11,849 bases of DNA from Acidobacteriota bacterium (GCA_020200195.1 JAIVJE010000300.1:1-11849); one strand, 5' to 3'; shown: positions 1 to 6,369, numbered from the stretch's first letter. A program made the numbers and translations. Notes: generated from the sequence alone by a model not told the origin.

Positions 1-1035
1 GCTGAACACCTTCTCAATCGCGTGCTTCGACCGCTGCTGCGCCACCTTGTAACGCGCATCGACCGCGCGCGCCGACGCGCCGGATTCCCAGAACCCGATC
101 GTGCCGGCGCTGAGCTCACGCGACCCGGCGTTGGACGTCATGATCAGGACTACCTGCCGGAAGTCAGCCTTCCGCCCGTTGTTATCCGTGAGCGTGGCGT
201 GGTCCATCACCTGGAGCAGGATGTTGAAGATGTCCGGGTGCGCCTTCTCGATCTCGTCGAGAAGGAGAACGGCGTACGGATGCTGGCGCACGCCGTCGAC
301 GAGCAATCCCCCCTGCTCGAACCCGACATACCCCGGCGGGGCGCCAATGAGCCGGGCGACCGCGTGCTTTTCCATGTACTCGCTCATGTCGTACCGCAGG
401 AACTCATTGCCGAGGTGCAATGCGAGCTGCTTGGCGAGCTCCGTTTTGCCGACGCCGGTCGGGCCGGCGAAGAGAAAGCACCCGGCGGGGCGGTCCGGCT
501 GCCCGAGGCCTGCGCGCGACCGTTTGATGGCGCGCGCCACGGTGCGCACCGCCTCGTCCTGCCCGAAGACCACACGTCCGAGGGACACTTCGAGGTCCTT
601 GAGCCGATCCTTGTCGGACGCCGATGCCTGTTTCGCGGGGATCCGGGCCATGCGGGCCACGACCTCTTCGACTTGCGCCGCCGTGATCTCCAACACATCC
701 GCGGCGCCTCGGGGGGCGCGAAGCCTGACCTTCGCGCCCGCCTCGTCCAGGACATCGATCGCACTGTCCGGCAGCTTGTAGTCGCGCAGGTGGCGCGCGG
801 CCAGCTTCGCGGCCGCCTCGAGAGCATCCTCTGCATACCGCACTCGGTGGTGCCCCTCGTACCGTGACCGTAACCCCTGCAGAATCTTCACCGTTTCCTG
901 GATCGACGGCTCGTCGATGGCGATCTTCTGAAGCCGGCGTGCGAGCGCACGGTCTTTTTCGATGTGCTTGAACTCCTCGTGCGTCGTCGAGCCCACGACG
1001 CGCAGCTGGCCAGCGGTGAGGATCGGCTTGATGAG
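1..1035 (-). pseudogene. clpA: ClpA C-terminal fragment (end of D1 plus D2 ATPase), out of frame with its N-terminus and cut by the window edge
   Basis: Reading leftward from 1035, this frame gives LIKPILTAGQLRVVGSTT, the part of ClpA just after the D1 Walker B loop. It continues through the EKDRALARR region and linker to the second ATPase domain: Walker A GPTGVGKT near 440-470, the MSEYMEKH segment, the GAPPGYVGF pore loop, Walker B LLLDEIEKAHPD near 250-285, and TTNAG-like MTSNAG. It stays open to base 1, ending in EKVFS just before the expected PEFRNRLD, so the end of D2 lies outside. A TGA at 1042-1044 sits immediately upstream in this frame, and the first in-frame GTG (994-996) has no ribosome site, so it is unlikely to be made efficiently on its own. 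Intact ClpA is the hexameric AAA+ unfoldase that feeds ClpP. Family identity is certain; whether the break is real or an assembly error is not. Confidence 0.85.
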
Positions 1036-1706
1036 CGGGCGTCACCGACGAACACCGGATTGTTCTTCCGTCGCCGCGACAGGATCTCCATGGTACGTTG
1101 CAGCTCGTCCACGCGGCCGATCAAGGGGTCGAGCTCGCCAGCCCTGGCACGGGCGGTCAGGTTTGCCGCGTACGCCGCAAGGGGATCGCGCGCGGTCGCC
1201 GCCCCGCGTTCACCGCCGCCGGCTTCCGCATCTGGCGCATCGGCGCCGTCGTCATTGCCAGGACCTGCTGGTGGCACTTTGCTGATGCCGTGTGTGATGT
1301 ACTCGAGGATGTCGAGGCGCGTGATCCCCTGCGCGGCCAGCAGCTGCGCCGCATACGACCGATTCTGCTGGAGGGTCGCTGCCAGCACGTCGCCAGACTG
1401 GACTTCCTGCCGGCCGGCGCTCTGCACGTGAAGGACCGCGGTCTGGAGCACGCGGCGGAACGCCAGCGTCTGTTCAGGCTCCTTCTGCTGCCCGCGCGAG
1501 AACTGCTCGACGGATTCTTTCAAATACTTGTCGAGATCTTTGCGAAGTTGCGGGAGATCGGCGCCGCACGCCGCGAGAATGCGCTCGCCGTCCGGATCGT
1601 GCGCCAGCGCATAGAGCAGGTGCTCCAGCGTCAGGTGCGTATGCTTCCGTGATGTCGCTTCTCGATACGCGACCGTGAGAATGATCTCGAGCGCGGGACT
1701 GAACAT
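888..1706 (-). CDS. clpA: ClpA N-terminal fragment: N-domain and start of D1, then frameshifted tail
   Basis: The 272-codon frame starts MFSPALEIILTVAYREA, the typical ClpA N-domain start (two Clp-N repeats, about residues 1-140), which docks ClpS. A Gly/Ala/Asp-rich linker and the D1 entry LIGRVDELQRTMEILSRRRKNNPVFVGDA follow, ending at residue 223. The next residues should be GVGKT (Walker A). Instead, codons 224-272 are an Arg/Ser-rich tail typical of a wrong frame, ending at 888. The homologous frame resumes at 1035 with LIKPIL. By comparison with E. coli ClpA about 89 residues are absent, including Walker A and the FIDEIH Walker B. The ATG directly abuts AAAAGG in a purine-rich spacer 57 nt after clpS, so the two form one operon. 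As read, the product could bind ClpS but not hydrolyse ATP. Confidence 0.85.
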   Translation of the reverse strand: MFSPALEIILTVAYREATSRKHTHLTLEHLLYALAHDPDGERILAACGADLPQLRKDLDKYLKESVEQFSRGQQKEPEQTLAFRRVLQTAVLHVQSAGRQEVQSGDVLAATLQQNRSYAAQLLAAQGITRLDILEYITHGISKVPPAGPGNDDGADAPDAEAGGGERGAATARDPLAAYAANLTARARAGELDPLIGRVDELQRTMEILSRRRKNNPVFVGDARSSSRSSPLASCASWARRRTRSSSTSKKTVRSHAGFRRSPSTSRRSRKR

Positions 1707-1763
1707 CCTTTTGTCCTTTTCCCCTTCCCTTTTCCCTTGTCCCTTTTCCCTTGTCCCTTTTTC
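1707..1763 (-). repeat. Purine-rich short tandem repeat between clpS and clpA
   Basis: Read on the minus strand, the whole 57-nt spacer is nearly pure A/G, built from GAAAAGGGACAAGG units of 14 nt (two close copies) and shorter variants. Each unit carries Shine-Dalgarno-like AAGGG, and the last one (AAAAGG) touches the clpA ATG. It could be a spreading simple repeat that happens to supply ribosome-binding sequence, or a slippage-prone element tuning clpA translation. Only the repeat structure is seen directly. Confidence 0.8.
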
Positions 1764-2078
1764 TTACTCCGGTTCCATCGCAGCGCGGAGAGGAAACCCA
1801 TGCTCGCGGGCGCGATCGACAACCGTGCCGACCTTCGTTTCGGCCACCTCGAACGGATACACACCGCACAACCCCTTCCCCTGCGTGTGCACCATCATCA
1901 TGATCCGGTAGGCCTCAGCGGGCGCCTTGTTGAAGATCGACTCCAGGATCTCGATGACGAAGTCCATCGTCGTGTAGTCATCGTTGAGCAGGAATACCTT
2001 GAAGAGCTCCGGTTTCTTCGTTTCCTGTTTCGTGCGTTCGAGGACTTCGCCGCCAGTCTGCTTGTCCGTCTCGCCCAT
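1764..2078 (-). CDS. clpS: ATP-dependent Clp protease adaptor ClpS
   Basis: 104 residues, the usual ClpS length. ClpS binds proteins with N-degron residues (Leu, Phe, Tyr, Trp) and delivers them to ClpAP in the cytosol. The core FKVFLLNDDYTTMDFVIEIL matches the family. Asn32, Asp33, Asp34 and His64 sit where the N-degron pocket residues of E. coli ClpS lie, and Met38 corresponds to the gatekeeper Met. GLCGVYPFEVAETKV is the conserved ClpA-contact and C-terminal beta region. The N-terminal tail (about 1-24) is polar and unstructured, as usual. ATG at 2078 is preceded by GGGAGA. clpA follows 57 nt downstream on the same strand, the standard clpS-clpA order. Its partner is broken in this window, which would leave ClpS without an unfoldase unless another ClpA exists. 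Confidence 0.95.
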   Translation of the reverse strand: MGETDKQTGGEVLERTKQETKKPELFKVFLLNDDYTTMDFVIEILESIFNKAPAEAYRIMMMVHTQGKGLCGVYPFEVAETKVGTVVDRAREHGFPLRAAMEPE

Positions 2079-2169
2079 GCTCTCCCATTGATTCTACCAG
2101 CCCTGATATAGAATCCGCGGCAAAGGCCTTTTGACGCTCCACGCCGACAGTTTTCTAAAGGAACGCGAC
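2079..2169. promoter_or_regulatory. Divergent promoter region between clpS and the amidohydrolase gene
   Basis: Plus strand: TG at 2104-2105, one base, then TATAGA at 2107-2112 makes an extended -10 element. Transcription would start near 2119, giving a leader of about 50 nt. Minus strand: TGG followed by TAGAAT (2091-2096 on the plus strand as ATTCTA) resembles an extended -10 for clpS, but it lies very close to the clpS ribosome site, so that call is weak. A perfect 10-bp palindrome, AAAGGCCTTT, lies at 2122-2131, where an operator for the plus-strand promoter could sit. No convincing -35 box is visible. Confidence 0.4.
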
Positions 2170-3474
2170 ATGGCAATCACCGTAAGTCGAGTGGCGGCGG
2201 CGCTTGCGGCAGTGCTGACGGCCGGGCCGGTGGTCGCCCAGCCGCCGTCGACTGACGCCGTGATTCACGCCGGGCGTCTCATCGACGGGGTTGCCAGTAC
2301 TCCGAGGGACAAGGTGTCGATACTGATCGCGGGCGATCGCATCGTCGCCGTACAGGATGGGTTCGTCACGCCTGCGGGCGCCCGCGTCATCGATCTGAGT
2401 CGCGGTACTGTGATGCCCGGCCTGATCGACTGCCACACGCACGTCACCGGGGAAGGGATCACGGACGCCATCGTCAAGGCGGTGACCCTCGGCGACGTTG
2501 ACGAAGCGGTGCGCTCGACCGCCTACGCGCGCCGGACGCTCGAGGCCGGCTTCACGACCATCCGTAACGTCGGCGCCGGCGGCGGAGCGGACGTGGCGCT
2601 GAAACGCGCGATCGCCGAAGGCGTCGTGCCCGGGCCGCGGATCTGGGCGGCGCGGCGATCGCTCAGCATCACCGGCGGACATGGGGATCAAGGTGGTTTG
2701 CGGTCGGATTTCGGAGCCGGCGCGACGTGGCAGAACGGCATCGTGGACACGCCCGAGGAAGCCGCAAAGTCGGTCAGGTACCAGCACAAGTACAGCGCTG
2801 ACCTGATCAAGTTCACGGCCACGGGCGGTGTTCTGTCGATTGGTGACTCGGGCGACCTGCAGCAGTTCAGCGATCTCGAGATGAAGTCGATTGTCGAGAC
2901 AGCACACGTGCTGGGAATGAAAGTTGCCGCCCATGCCCACGGCAAGCGGGGCATGGAAGCGGCGATTCGCGCCGGTGTCGATTCGATCGAGCACGGCACG
3001 TACCTCGATGCCGAAACGATCCGGTTGTTCAAGCAACACGGCACGTACCTCGTGCCGACAATCATCGCCGGCAAGACCGTCGCGGAGATGGCGAAGAAGC
3101 CGGGAGCGCTCCACCCGTCGGTGCGAGAGAAAGCGGCACGCATCGGCCCGCTCATCCAGGATTCGTTCAAGCGGGCGTACGCCAGCGGCGTCAAGATTGC
3201 GTTCGGCACCGACTCGGGTGTGTCCCTTCACGGCGAGAACGCCCGTGAGTTCGCCTACATGGTCGAGGCTGGTATGCCGCCAATGGAGGCCATCCTCTCG
3301 GCCACGCGAAGCGCCGCCGACCTCCTCGGGGCCTCGGATCGGATTGGCTCGGTGCAGGCGGGCCGGTTCGCCGACATCATCGCCGTGTCGGGAGATCCGC
3401 TGAAGGACATCACCGAGCTGCAGCGGGTGACCTTCGTCATGAAAGGCGGCGTTGTGTACGCGACGCCGAAATGA
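2170..3474 (+). CDS. Secreted metal-dependent amidohydrolase (imidazolonepropionase-like / Xaa-Pro dipeptidase type)
   Basis: 434 residues from ATG 2170, chosen over an in-frame ATG at 2131 because AAAGGA (2157-2162) lies 7 nt upstream and the protein then begins with a clean signal peptide (MAITVSRVAAALAAVL, likely cut after VVA23). A TIM-barrel amidohydrolase follows: HTH metal motif His89/His91 in LIDCHTHV, Lys214 in DLIKFTATGG (probable carboxylated bridging Lys), His255 or His257 in VAAHAHGK, His275 in SIEHGTYL, and Asp348 in FGTDSGV. The C-terminal beta-sandwich (RIGSVQAGRFADIIAVSGDPL) is complete. Family members cleave dipeptides or C-N bonds in cyclic substrates; the substrate cannot be read from sequence. 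The stop overlaps the next start as ATGA, so the two proteins are translationally coupled. Confidence 0.9.
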   Translation: MAITVSRVAAALAAVLTAGPVVAQPPSTDAVIHAGRLIDGVASTPRDKVSILIAGDRIVAVQDGFVTPAGARVIDLSRGTVMPGLIDCHTHVTGEGITDAIVKAVTLGDVDEAVRSTAYARRTLEAGFTTIRNVGAGGGADVALKRAIAEGVVPGPRIWAARRSLSITGGHGDQGGLRSDFGAGATWQNGIVDTPEEAAKSVRYQHKYSADLIKFTATGGVLSIGDSGDLQQFSDLEMKSIVETAHVLGMKVAAHAHGKRGMEAAIRAGVDSIEHGTYLDAETIRLFKQHGTYLVPTIIAGKTVAEMAKKPGALHPSVREKAARIGPLIQDSFKRAYASGVKIAFGTDSGVSLHGENAREFAYMVEAGMPPMEAILSATRSAADLLGASDRIGSVQAGRFADIIAVSGDPLKDITELQRVTFVMKGGVVYATPK

Positions 3475-4421
3475 CGACGCTGGCGCCTGGGTTGGATTAT
3501 CTGGACCTCCAGTTTCGGGGACATCCGGAGATCATCGCCACCGCAGTCTTGCACGCGGCCGCCGGCGTCGCGCTCGTCGACCCTGGCCCGGCGGCGACGC
3601 TCGAACACCTGCATACTGCGCTCGACCGAAAGGGCATCGCAATCCGCGACATCCGGCAGATCCTGCTGACGCACATTCACCTCGATCACGCCGGTGCGAC
3701 CGGTTCGCTCCTGCGCGAGAATCCCGCGATCGAGGTGTTCGTGCACGAGCGGGGCGCCCCACACCTGGTCGATCCGACGAAGCTCCTGTCGAGCGCCGCT
3801 CGCTTGTACGGCCAGGACATGGATCGCTTGTGGGGGGACGTTCTGCCGGTTCCCGCGGCACGCGTCCACCCGCTCAGCGGCGGCGAACAGATTGTTGCGG
3901 GCGGCCGCGAGCTCCGGGTCGCGTACACGCCGGGGCACGCGTCACACCACGTGAGCTATTTCGATCCGGCGAGCCGCGTCGCGTTTGTCGGCGATGTCGC
4001 CGGCATTCGCAGGGGCGCGGGAACGTATGTCATGCCGCCCACGCCGCCCCCCGACATCGACCTCGAGATCTGGCGGGTCAGCGAGGAGCGGGTCCTCGCG
4101 TGGGACCCCGACACGCTGTTTCTCACGCATTTCGGCCCCTATCACGGCGCACGCGCCCACTTCCAGGAGTTGATGGCCAGGCTCGACATCTGGAGCGACA
4201 TCGCCCGACGGCTGCTCGCCGATCCTTCGCTGTCGGACGCAGAGCGGCAGGCGCGGTTCGTCGCCGACACGCTCAGGGACCTCCGCCGCAGCGTGGGCGA
4301 GCAGGAGGCTGAGCAATACAGCAGAGCTGGACGCCTGGACTATTCGTGGCAGGGTCTGTCGCGGTACTGGAGAAAGCGGGCCGAGGCGCTCGGAGGGAAC
4401 GGAGGTCACGGAGGCGGTTAG
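3471..4421 (+). CDS. Metallo-beta-lactamase-fold hydrolase
   Basis: 316 residues. The ATG overlaps the amidohydrolase stop by 4 nt. The MBL zinc motif THIHLDHAGATG gives His68, His70, Asp72 and His73; His156 (YTPGHASHHVSYF), Asp175 (AFVGDVAG) and His220 (LFLTHFGPY) complete a two-metal site. This pattern fits glyoxalase II-like and related hydrolases rather than classical beta-lactamases, and the substrate is unknown. No signal peptide is seen (MTTLAPGLDYLDLQF), so it should be cytosolic while its partner is exported. About 85 residues after His220 form a charged helical region (SDIARRLLADPS ... RYWRKRAEAL), as in other MBL proteins with a C-terminal helical domain. The last residues, GGNGGHGGG, are encoded by one arm of the inverted repeat at 4397-4442, so the C-terminus appears to derive from that repeat. 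Confidence 0.88.
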   Translation: MTTLAPGLDYLDLQFRGHPEIIATAVLHAAAGVALVDPGPAATLEHLHTALDRKGIAIRDIRQILLTHIHLDHAGATGSLLRENPAIEVFVHERGAPHLVDPTKLLSSAARLYGQDMDRLWGDVLPVPAARVHPLSGGEQIVAGGRELRVAYTPGHASHHVSYFDPASRVAFVGDVAGIRRGAGTYVMPPTPPPDIDLEIWRVSEERVLAWDPDTLFLTHFGPYHGARAHFQELMARLDIWSDIARRLLADPSLSDAERQARFVADTLRDLRRSVGEQEAEQYSRAGRLDYSWQGLSRYWRKRAEALGGNGGHGGG

Positions 4422-4442
4422 TATTCTCCGTGCCCTCCGTTC
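4397..4442. terminator. Inverted repeat with the MBL stop codon in its loop; possible bidirectional terminator
   Basis: The left arm is GAACGGAGG (4397-4405), one unpaired T, then CACGGAG (4407-4413). The right arm is CTCCGTG (4426-4432), one C, then CCTCCGTTC (4434-4442). This gives 16 base pairs with one mismatch around a 12-nt loop that contains the TAG stop (4419-4421). No T-run follows, so intrinsic termination is not certain. It may instead be an inserted ACGGAGG-type repeat. Confidence 0.55.
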
Positions 4443-4444
4443 GC

Positions 4445-4459
4445 TGGCACGATGCTTGG
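4445..4459 (+). promoter_or_regulatory. Near-consensus sigma-54 promoter for the secreted-protein gene
   Basis: TGGCACG (4445-4451), four bases, then TTGG (4456-4459) matches the sigma-54 -24/-12 pattern TGGCACG-N4-TTGC at every fixed position except the last C. Transcription would start near 4470, just ahead of the AGGAG ribosome site (4472-4476) and the ATG at 4482. The spacing is right. The mismatch in the -12 dinucleotide is the main reason for doubt, and no enhancer-binding-protein site was recognised. Confidence 0.4.
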
Positions 4460-4481
4460 ACTGTCGACGTCAGGAGAGGTC

Positions 4482-5291
4482 ATGAAGAGATCAACCCACC
4501 GCACGTTCGCCGGCGTCTTGATCGTGTTTGCGGCGCTCGCCCTGCCATCCGCCCAGATCGCCAATCGGCCCGCACCGGCGCCGACGGTCAGCGCCGAACA
4601 GGAAAGTTGGTATCTCTCGGGCGAACCGATCACGTTTGCCGGCAATCTCTACTACGCCTCGGGACCGCAGGTGCACTTCAATGCGAATGAAATGATTCGG
4701 AGCGGAGCGTACCGCGGAGTCCCGCTCTACACCAAGACCACCGTCGAGCCGTACAGCATGGTGTTTGTCCCGATTTCCGGCGGTCTTTTGCGTCCGTACG
4801 AGCGCCGGCGATCAGGAGACGTGGCGGGTACCGTCGGGAGCACGACGCCGAGCTTCCCCGTCGTTCTCCCCGCGGAAGAAAGGCTTTCGGAGGACACGCT
4901 CCTGCAAGCGCCCGTTCCGCCCACAGGCCTGGAGTCGGAACCGGTACGAGGCTACGACGTCCCTGAGCCCGTCGGTGACGCGACGCCGGCCCCGGTGTCC
5001 TCGGCGGTTGGCACGGGAGGCCCTGCCGCCGTGGCCGCTTCGGTATACCACTCGCCGCTGCAGTCCGCACAGAAGCCCAGGGGGCTGAACGGAGTCTTTA
5101 TTCCGTACAACGGGCGACATTGGTTCAGCAGCGGCGCTGCGGTTGCGTTCCAGAGCTTGCGGTTCGTGCAAATCGGCGAGTACAAAGGATTCCCGGTATA
5201 CGCCGACAAGGGGCAGGAGACGGATACGATTTACGTGCCGTTCGCACGCGGTCCGATCACCGCGGTGTCCCCGTTCTCCGTACGGAAGTAG
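4482..5291 (+). CDS. Secreted protein of unknown function with two similar domains
   Basis: 269 residues from ATG 4482, preferred to the in-frame ATG 4452 because AGGAGAGG precedes it and the protein then starts with a signal peptide (MKRSTHRTFAGVLIVFAALALPSA, likely cut after Ala24). I do not recognise the family. Residues 42-106 and 213-265 look like diverged copies: SWYLSGEPITFAG against HWFSSGAAVAFQS, then YRGVPLYTK against YKGFPVYAD, then MVFVPISGGLLRPY against TIYVPFARGPITAV. A Pro/Ala/Ser-rich linker without obvious fold (107-205) separates them. There is no cysteine pair, lipobox or catalytic motif. It is probably periplasmic or cell-surface. The signal peptidase gene starts 13 nt downstream, suggesting one operon. 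Confidence 0.75.
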   Translation: MKRSTHRTFAGVLIVFAALALPSAQIANRPAPAPTVSAEQESWYLSGEPITFAGNLYYASGPQVHFNANEMIRSGAYRGVPLYTKTTVEPYSMVFVPISGGLLRPYERRRSGDVAGTVGSTTPSFPVVLPAEERLSEDTLLQAPVPPTGLESEPVRGYDVPEPVGDATPAPVSSAVGTGGPAAVAASVYHSPLQSAQKPRGLNGVFIPYNGRHWFSSGAAVAFQSLRFVQIGEYKGFPVYADKGQETDTIYVPFARGPITAVSPFSVRK

Positions 5292-5292
5292 C

Positions 5293-5298
5293 TATACT
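5293..5298 (+). promoter_or_regulatory. TATACT -10 element, possible leaderless start for signal peptidase
   Basis: TATACT lies directly after the previous stop codon (5289-5291). Counting 6-7 nt downstream places transcription start at about 5305, exactly the TTG used as start codon, and no Shine-Dalgarno sequence is present in the gap. The -35 region (about 5270-5275, CCCGTT) is poor. Confidence 0.35.
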
Positions 5299-5304
5299 CG
5301 ATTC

Positions 5305-5796
5305 TTGAACCGCGCGCGCCAGATCGTTTTTGGCCGGAACCCGCGCCGCACCGCCGTACGCGTCCTGGTACTGGCCTCCGTGAGCTTCATCGTGTTCCGC
5401 TGGATGCTGATTCCCATTCGGACCGACGGGATAAGCATGCTCCCGACCTATCACTCGGACACGTTCAACGTCGTGAACCGGCTGGCCTACTGGAATTCAA
5501 CTCCCTCGCGTGGCGACGTCGTGGCGATCCGCCTCGCCGGCCCGCGGGTCGTTTACGTAAAGCGAGTCGTAGGTCTCCCTGGCGAGCGCATCGGCATCGT
5601 GGAGGGGCAGGTCGAGGTCAATGGTGCGGCACTTTCAGAGCCGTACGTGCGGCACCGCCGTGCCTGGGATGTTCCGGACGTGTCGCTCGGTCCACGGGAG
5701 TACTTCGTGATCGGCGACAATCGCGGGATGGCGCCCGCTGACCACGATTTCGGGCGCGTCGAAGCGAATCGGATTCTTGGGAAGCTCGTTTTCTGA
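5305..5796 (+). CDS. lepB: Signal peptidase I (S26 family), compact
   Basis: The TTG at 5305 is proposed as start because upstream codons in this frame lie inside the previous gene and read as Arg/Ser-rich noise, while later starts would remove the membrane anchor. The 163-residue product has one transmembrane segment (about 17-38), then the catalytic serine Ser44 in DGISMLPTY and the general base Lys86 in YVKRVVGLPGE. The final conserved box GDNR (137-140) continues GMAPADHDFGRV rather than the usual NSxDSR. It removes signal peptides from exported proteins at the outer face of the inner membrane. It is shorter than E. coli LepB (324), close to minimal Gram-positive forms. It sits after a secreted protein and overlaps the next gene (stop TGA and start ATG share base 5796). 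A housekeeping lepB may exist elsewhere. Confidence 0.85.
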   Translation: MNRARQIVFGRNPRRTAVRVLVLASVSFIVFRWMLIPIRTDGISMLPTYHSDTFNVVNRLAYWNSTPSRGDVVAIRLAGPRVVYVKRVVGLPGERIGIVEGQVEVNGAALSEPYVRHRRAWDVPDVSLGPREYFVIGDNRGMAPADHDFGRVEANRILGKLVF

Positions 5797-6293
5797 TGCG
5801 CGCCCGCACCGTGACAGGAGCCGCTCTCGTTGCGCTCCTGGCGCTTACTACGGCATGGCTGTTTTGGCCGCCGAACACCGACCGCCAGATTCGCCGGCGG
5901 CTGACGGCCCTCGCCGACGAGTTCAACTCGAACACCGCCGATGCCCTGGGCACGGCTACGAAGGCCGTGCGCATCGGCGACTACTTTACGGAGGATGTCG
6001 TCATCGATCTGGGCCAAGGTTCCTCGACGATCGTAGGGCGCGAGACGTTGGTGGGCATGGCGGCGCGTCTCCAACCTCGCACCGGGCCATTCACGCTGCG
6101 GCTTGACGACATTACGGTTGACGCCGCCGGGGACGGACGGACCGCGACCGTCGCGCTCACGTTGACGATCACCGGCACGAGCAGCGTGACCGGGCCGCAG
6201 TCCATCGACGCGCGCGAGTTCTCGCTCGGCATGCACCAGTCGGACGGCGAATGGCGGATTGCCCGGGTTGCCCCGGTCGACACGATCAAGTGA
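5796..6293 (+). CDS. Membrane-anchored NTF2/SnoaL-like protein, function unknown
   Basis: 165 residues. The N-terminus MRARTVTGAALVALLALTTAWLFW is an uncleaved anchor or signal segment (about 7-25), placing the rest in the periplasm. The remainder fits the NTF2-like cone fold: an N-terminal helix (DRQIRRRLTALADEFN), a helix and turn (IGDYFTEDVVIDL), GRETLVGMAARL, then beta-strands (FTLRLDDITVDAA, TATVALTLTITGT, AREFSLGMHQSDGEWRIARVAPVD). The closing WRIARV strand is characteristic. No catalytic set is evident, so it may be a binding or scaffold protein. Its start overlaps the signal peptidase stop by 1 nt, implying co-translation. The final A of its stop TGA is the first base of the heptamer array. 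Confidence 0.7.
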   Translation: MRARTVTGAALVALLALTTAWLFWPPNTDRQIRRRLTALADEFNSNTADALGTATKAVRIGDYFTEDVVIDLGQGSSTIVGRETLVGMAARLQPRTGPFTLRLDDITVDAAGDGRTATVALTLTITGTSSVTGPQSIDAREFSLGMHQSDGEWRIARVAPVDTIK

Positions 6294-6369
6294 GCTTTCA
6301 GCCGTCAGCCGTCAGCCGTCAGCCGTCAGCTTTGAGCTGAGAGCTGTGAGCTGAAAGCTGAGAGCTGTG
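6293..6369. repeat. Eleven-copy 7-bp tandem array (AGCNNNN) with inverted halves
   Basis: Exact 7-nt phasing runs through 77 bases: AGCTTTC, four AGCCGTC, AGCTTTG, AGCTGAG, AGCTGTG, AGCTGAA, AGCTGAG, AGCTGTG. The left half repeats TCAGC and the right half repeats GCTGA, its reverse complement, so the array can fold on itself (GCTTTCAGC with GCTGAAAGC). It begins on the last base of the upstream stop codon. It may serve as a 3' end structure, but no T-run follows. Confidence 0.9.

Noticed and set aside
22..867. Long plus-strand open frame opposite clpA
   Set aside because: It mirrors the conserved ClpA D2 coding strand; its protein is Arg/Pro-rich with no motif.
1020..1050. Programmed frameshift in clpA
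   Set aside because: No slippery heptamer is present, and about 89 conserved residues are missing, which a frameshift could not restore.
2155..3231. 358-codon minus-strand frame opposite the amidohydrolase
   Set aside because: The opposite strand has all metal ligands of a known family; this frame is a high-GC shadow.
6293..6369. CRISPR-like array
   Set aside because: Units are 7 bp with no unique spacers and no cas genes.
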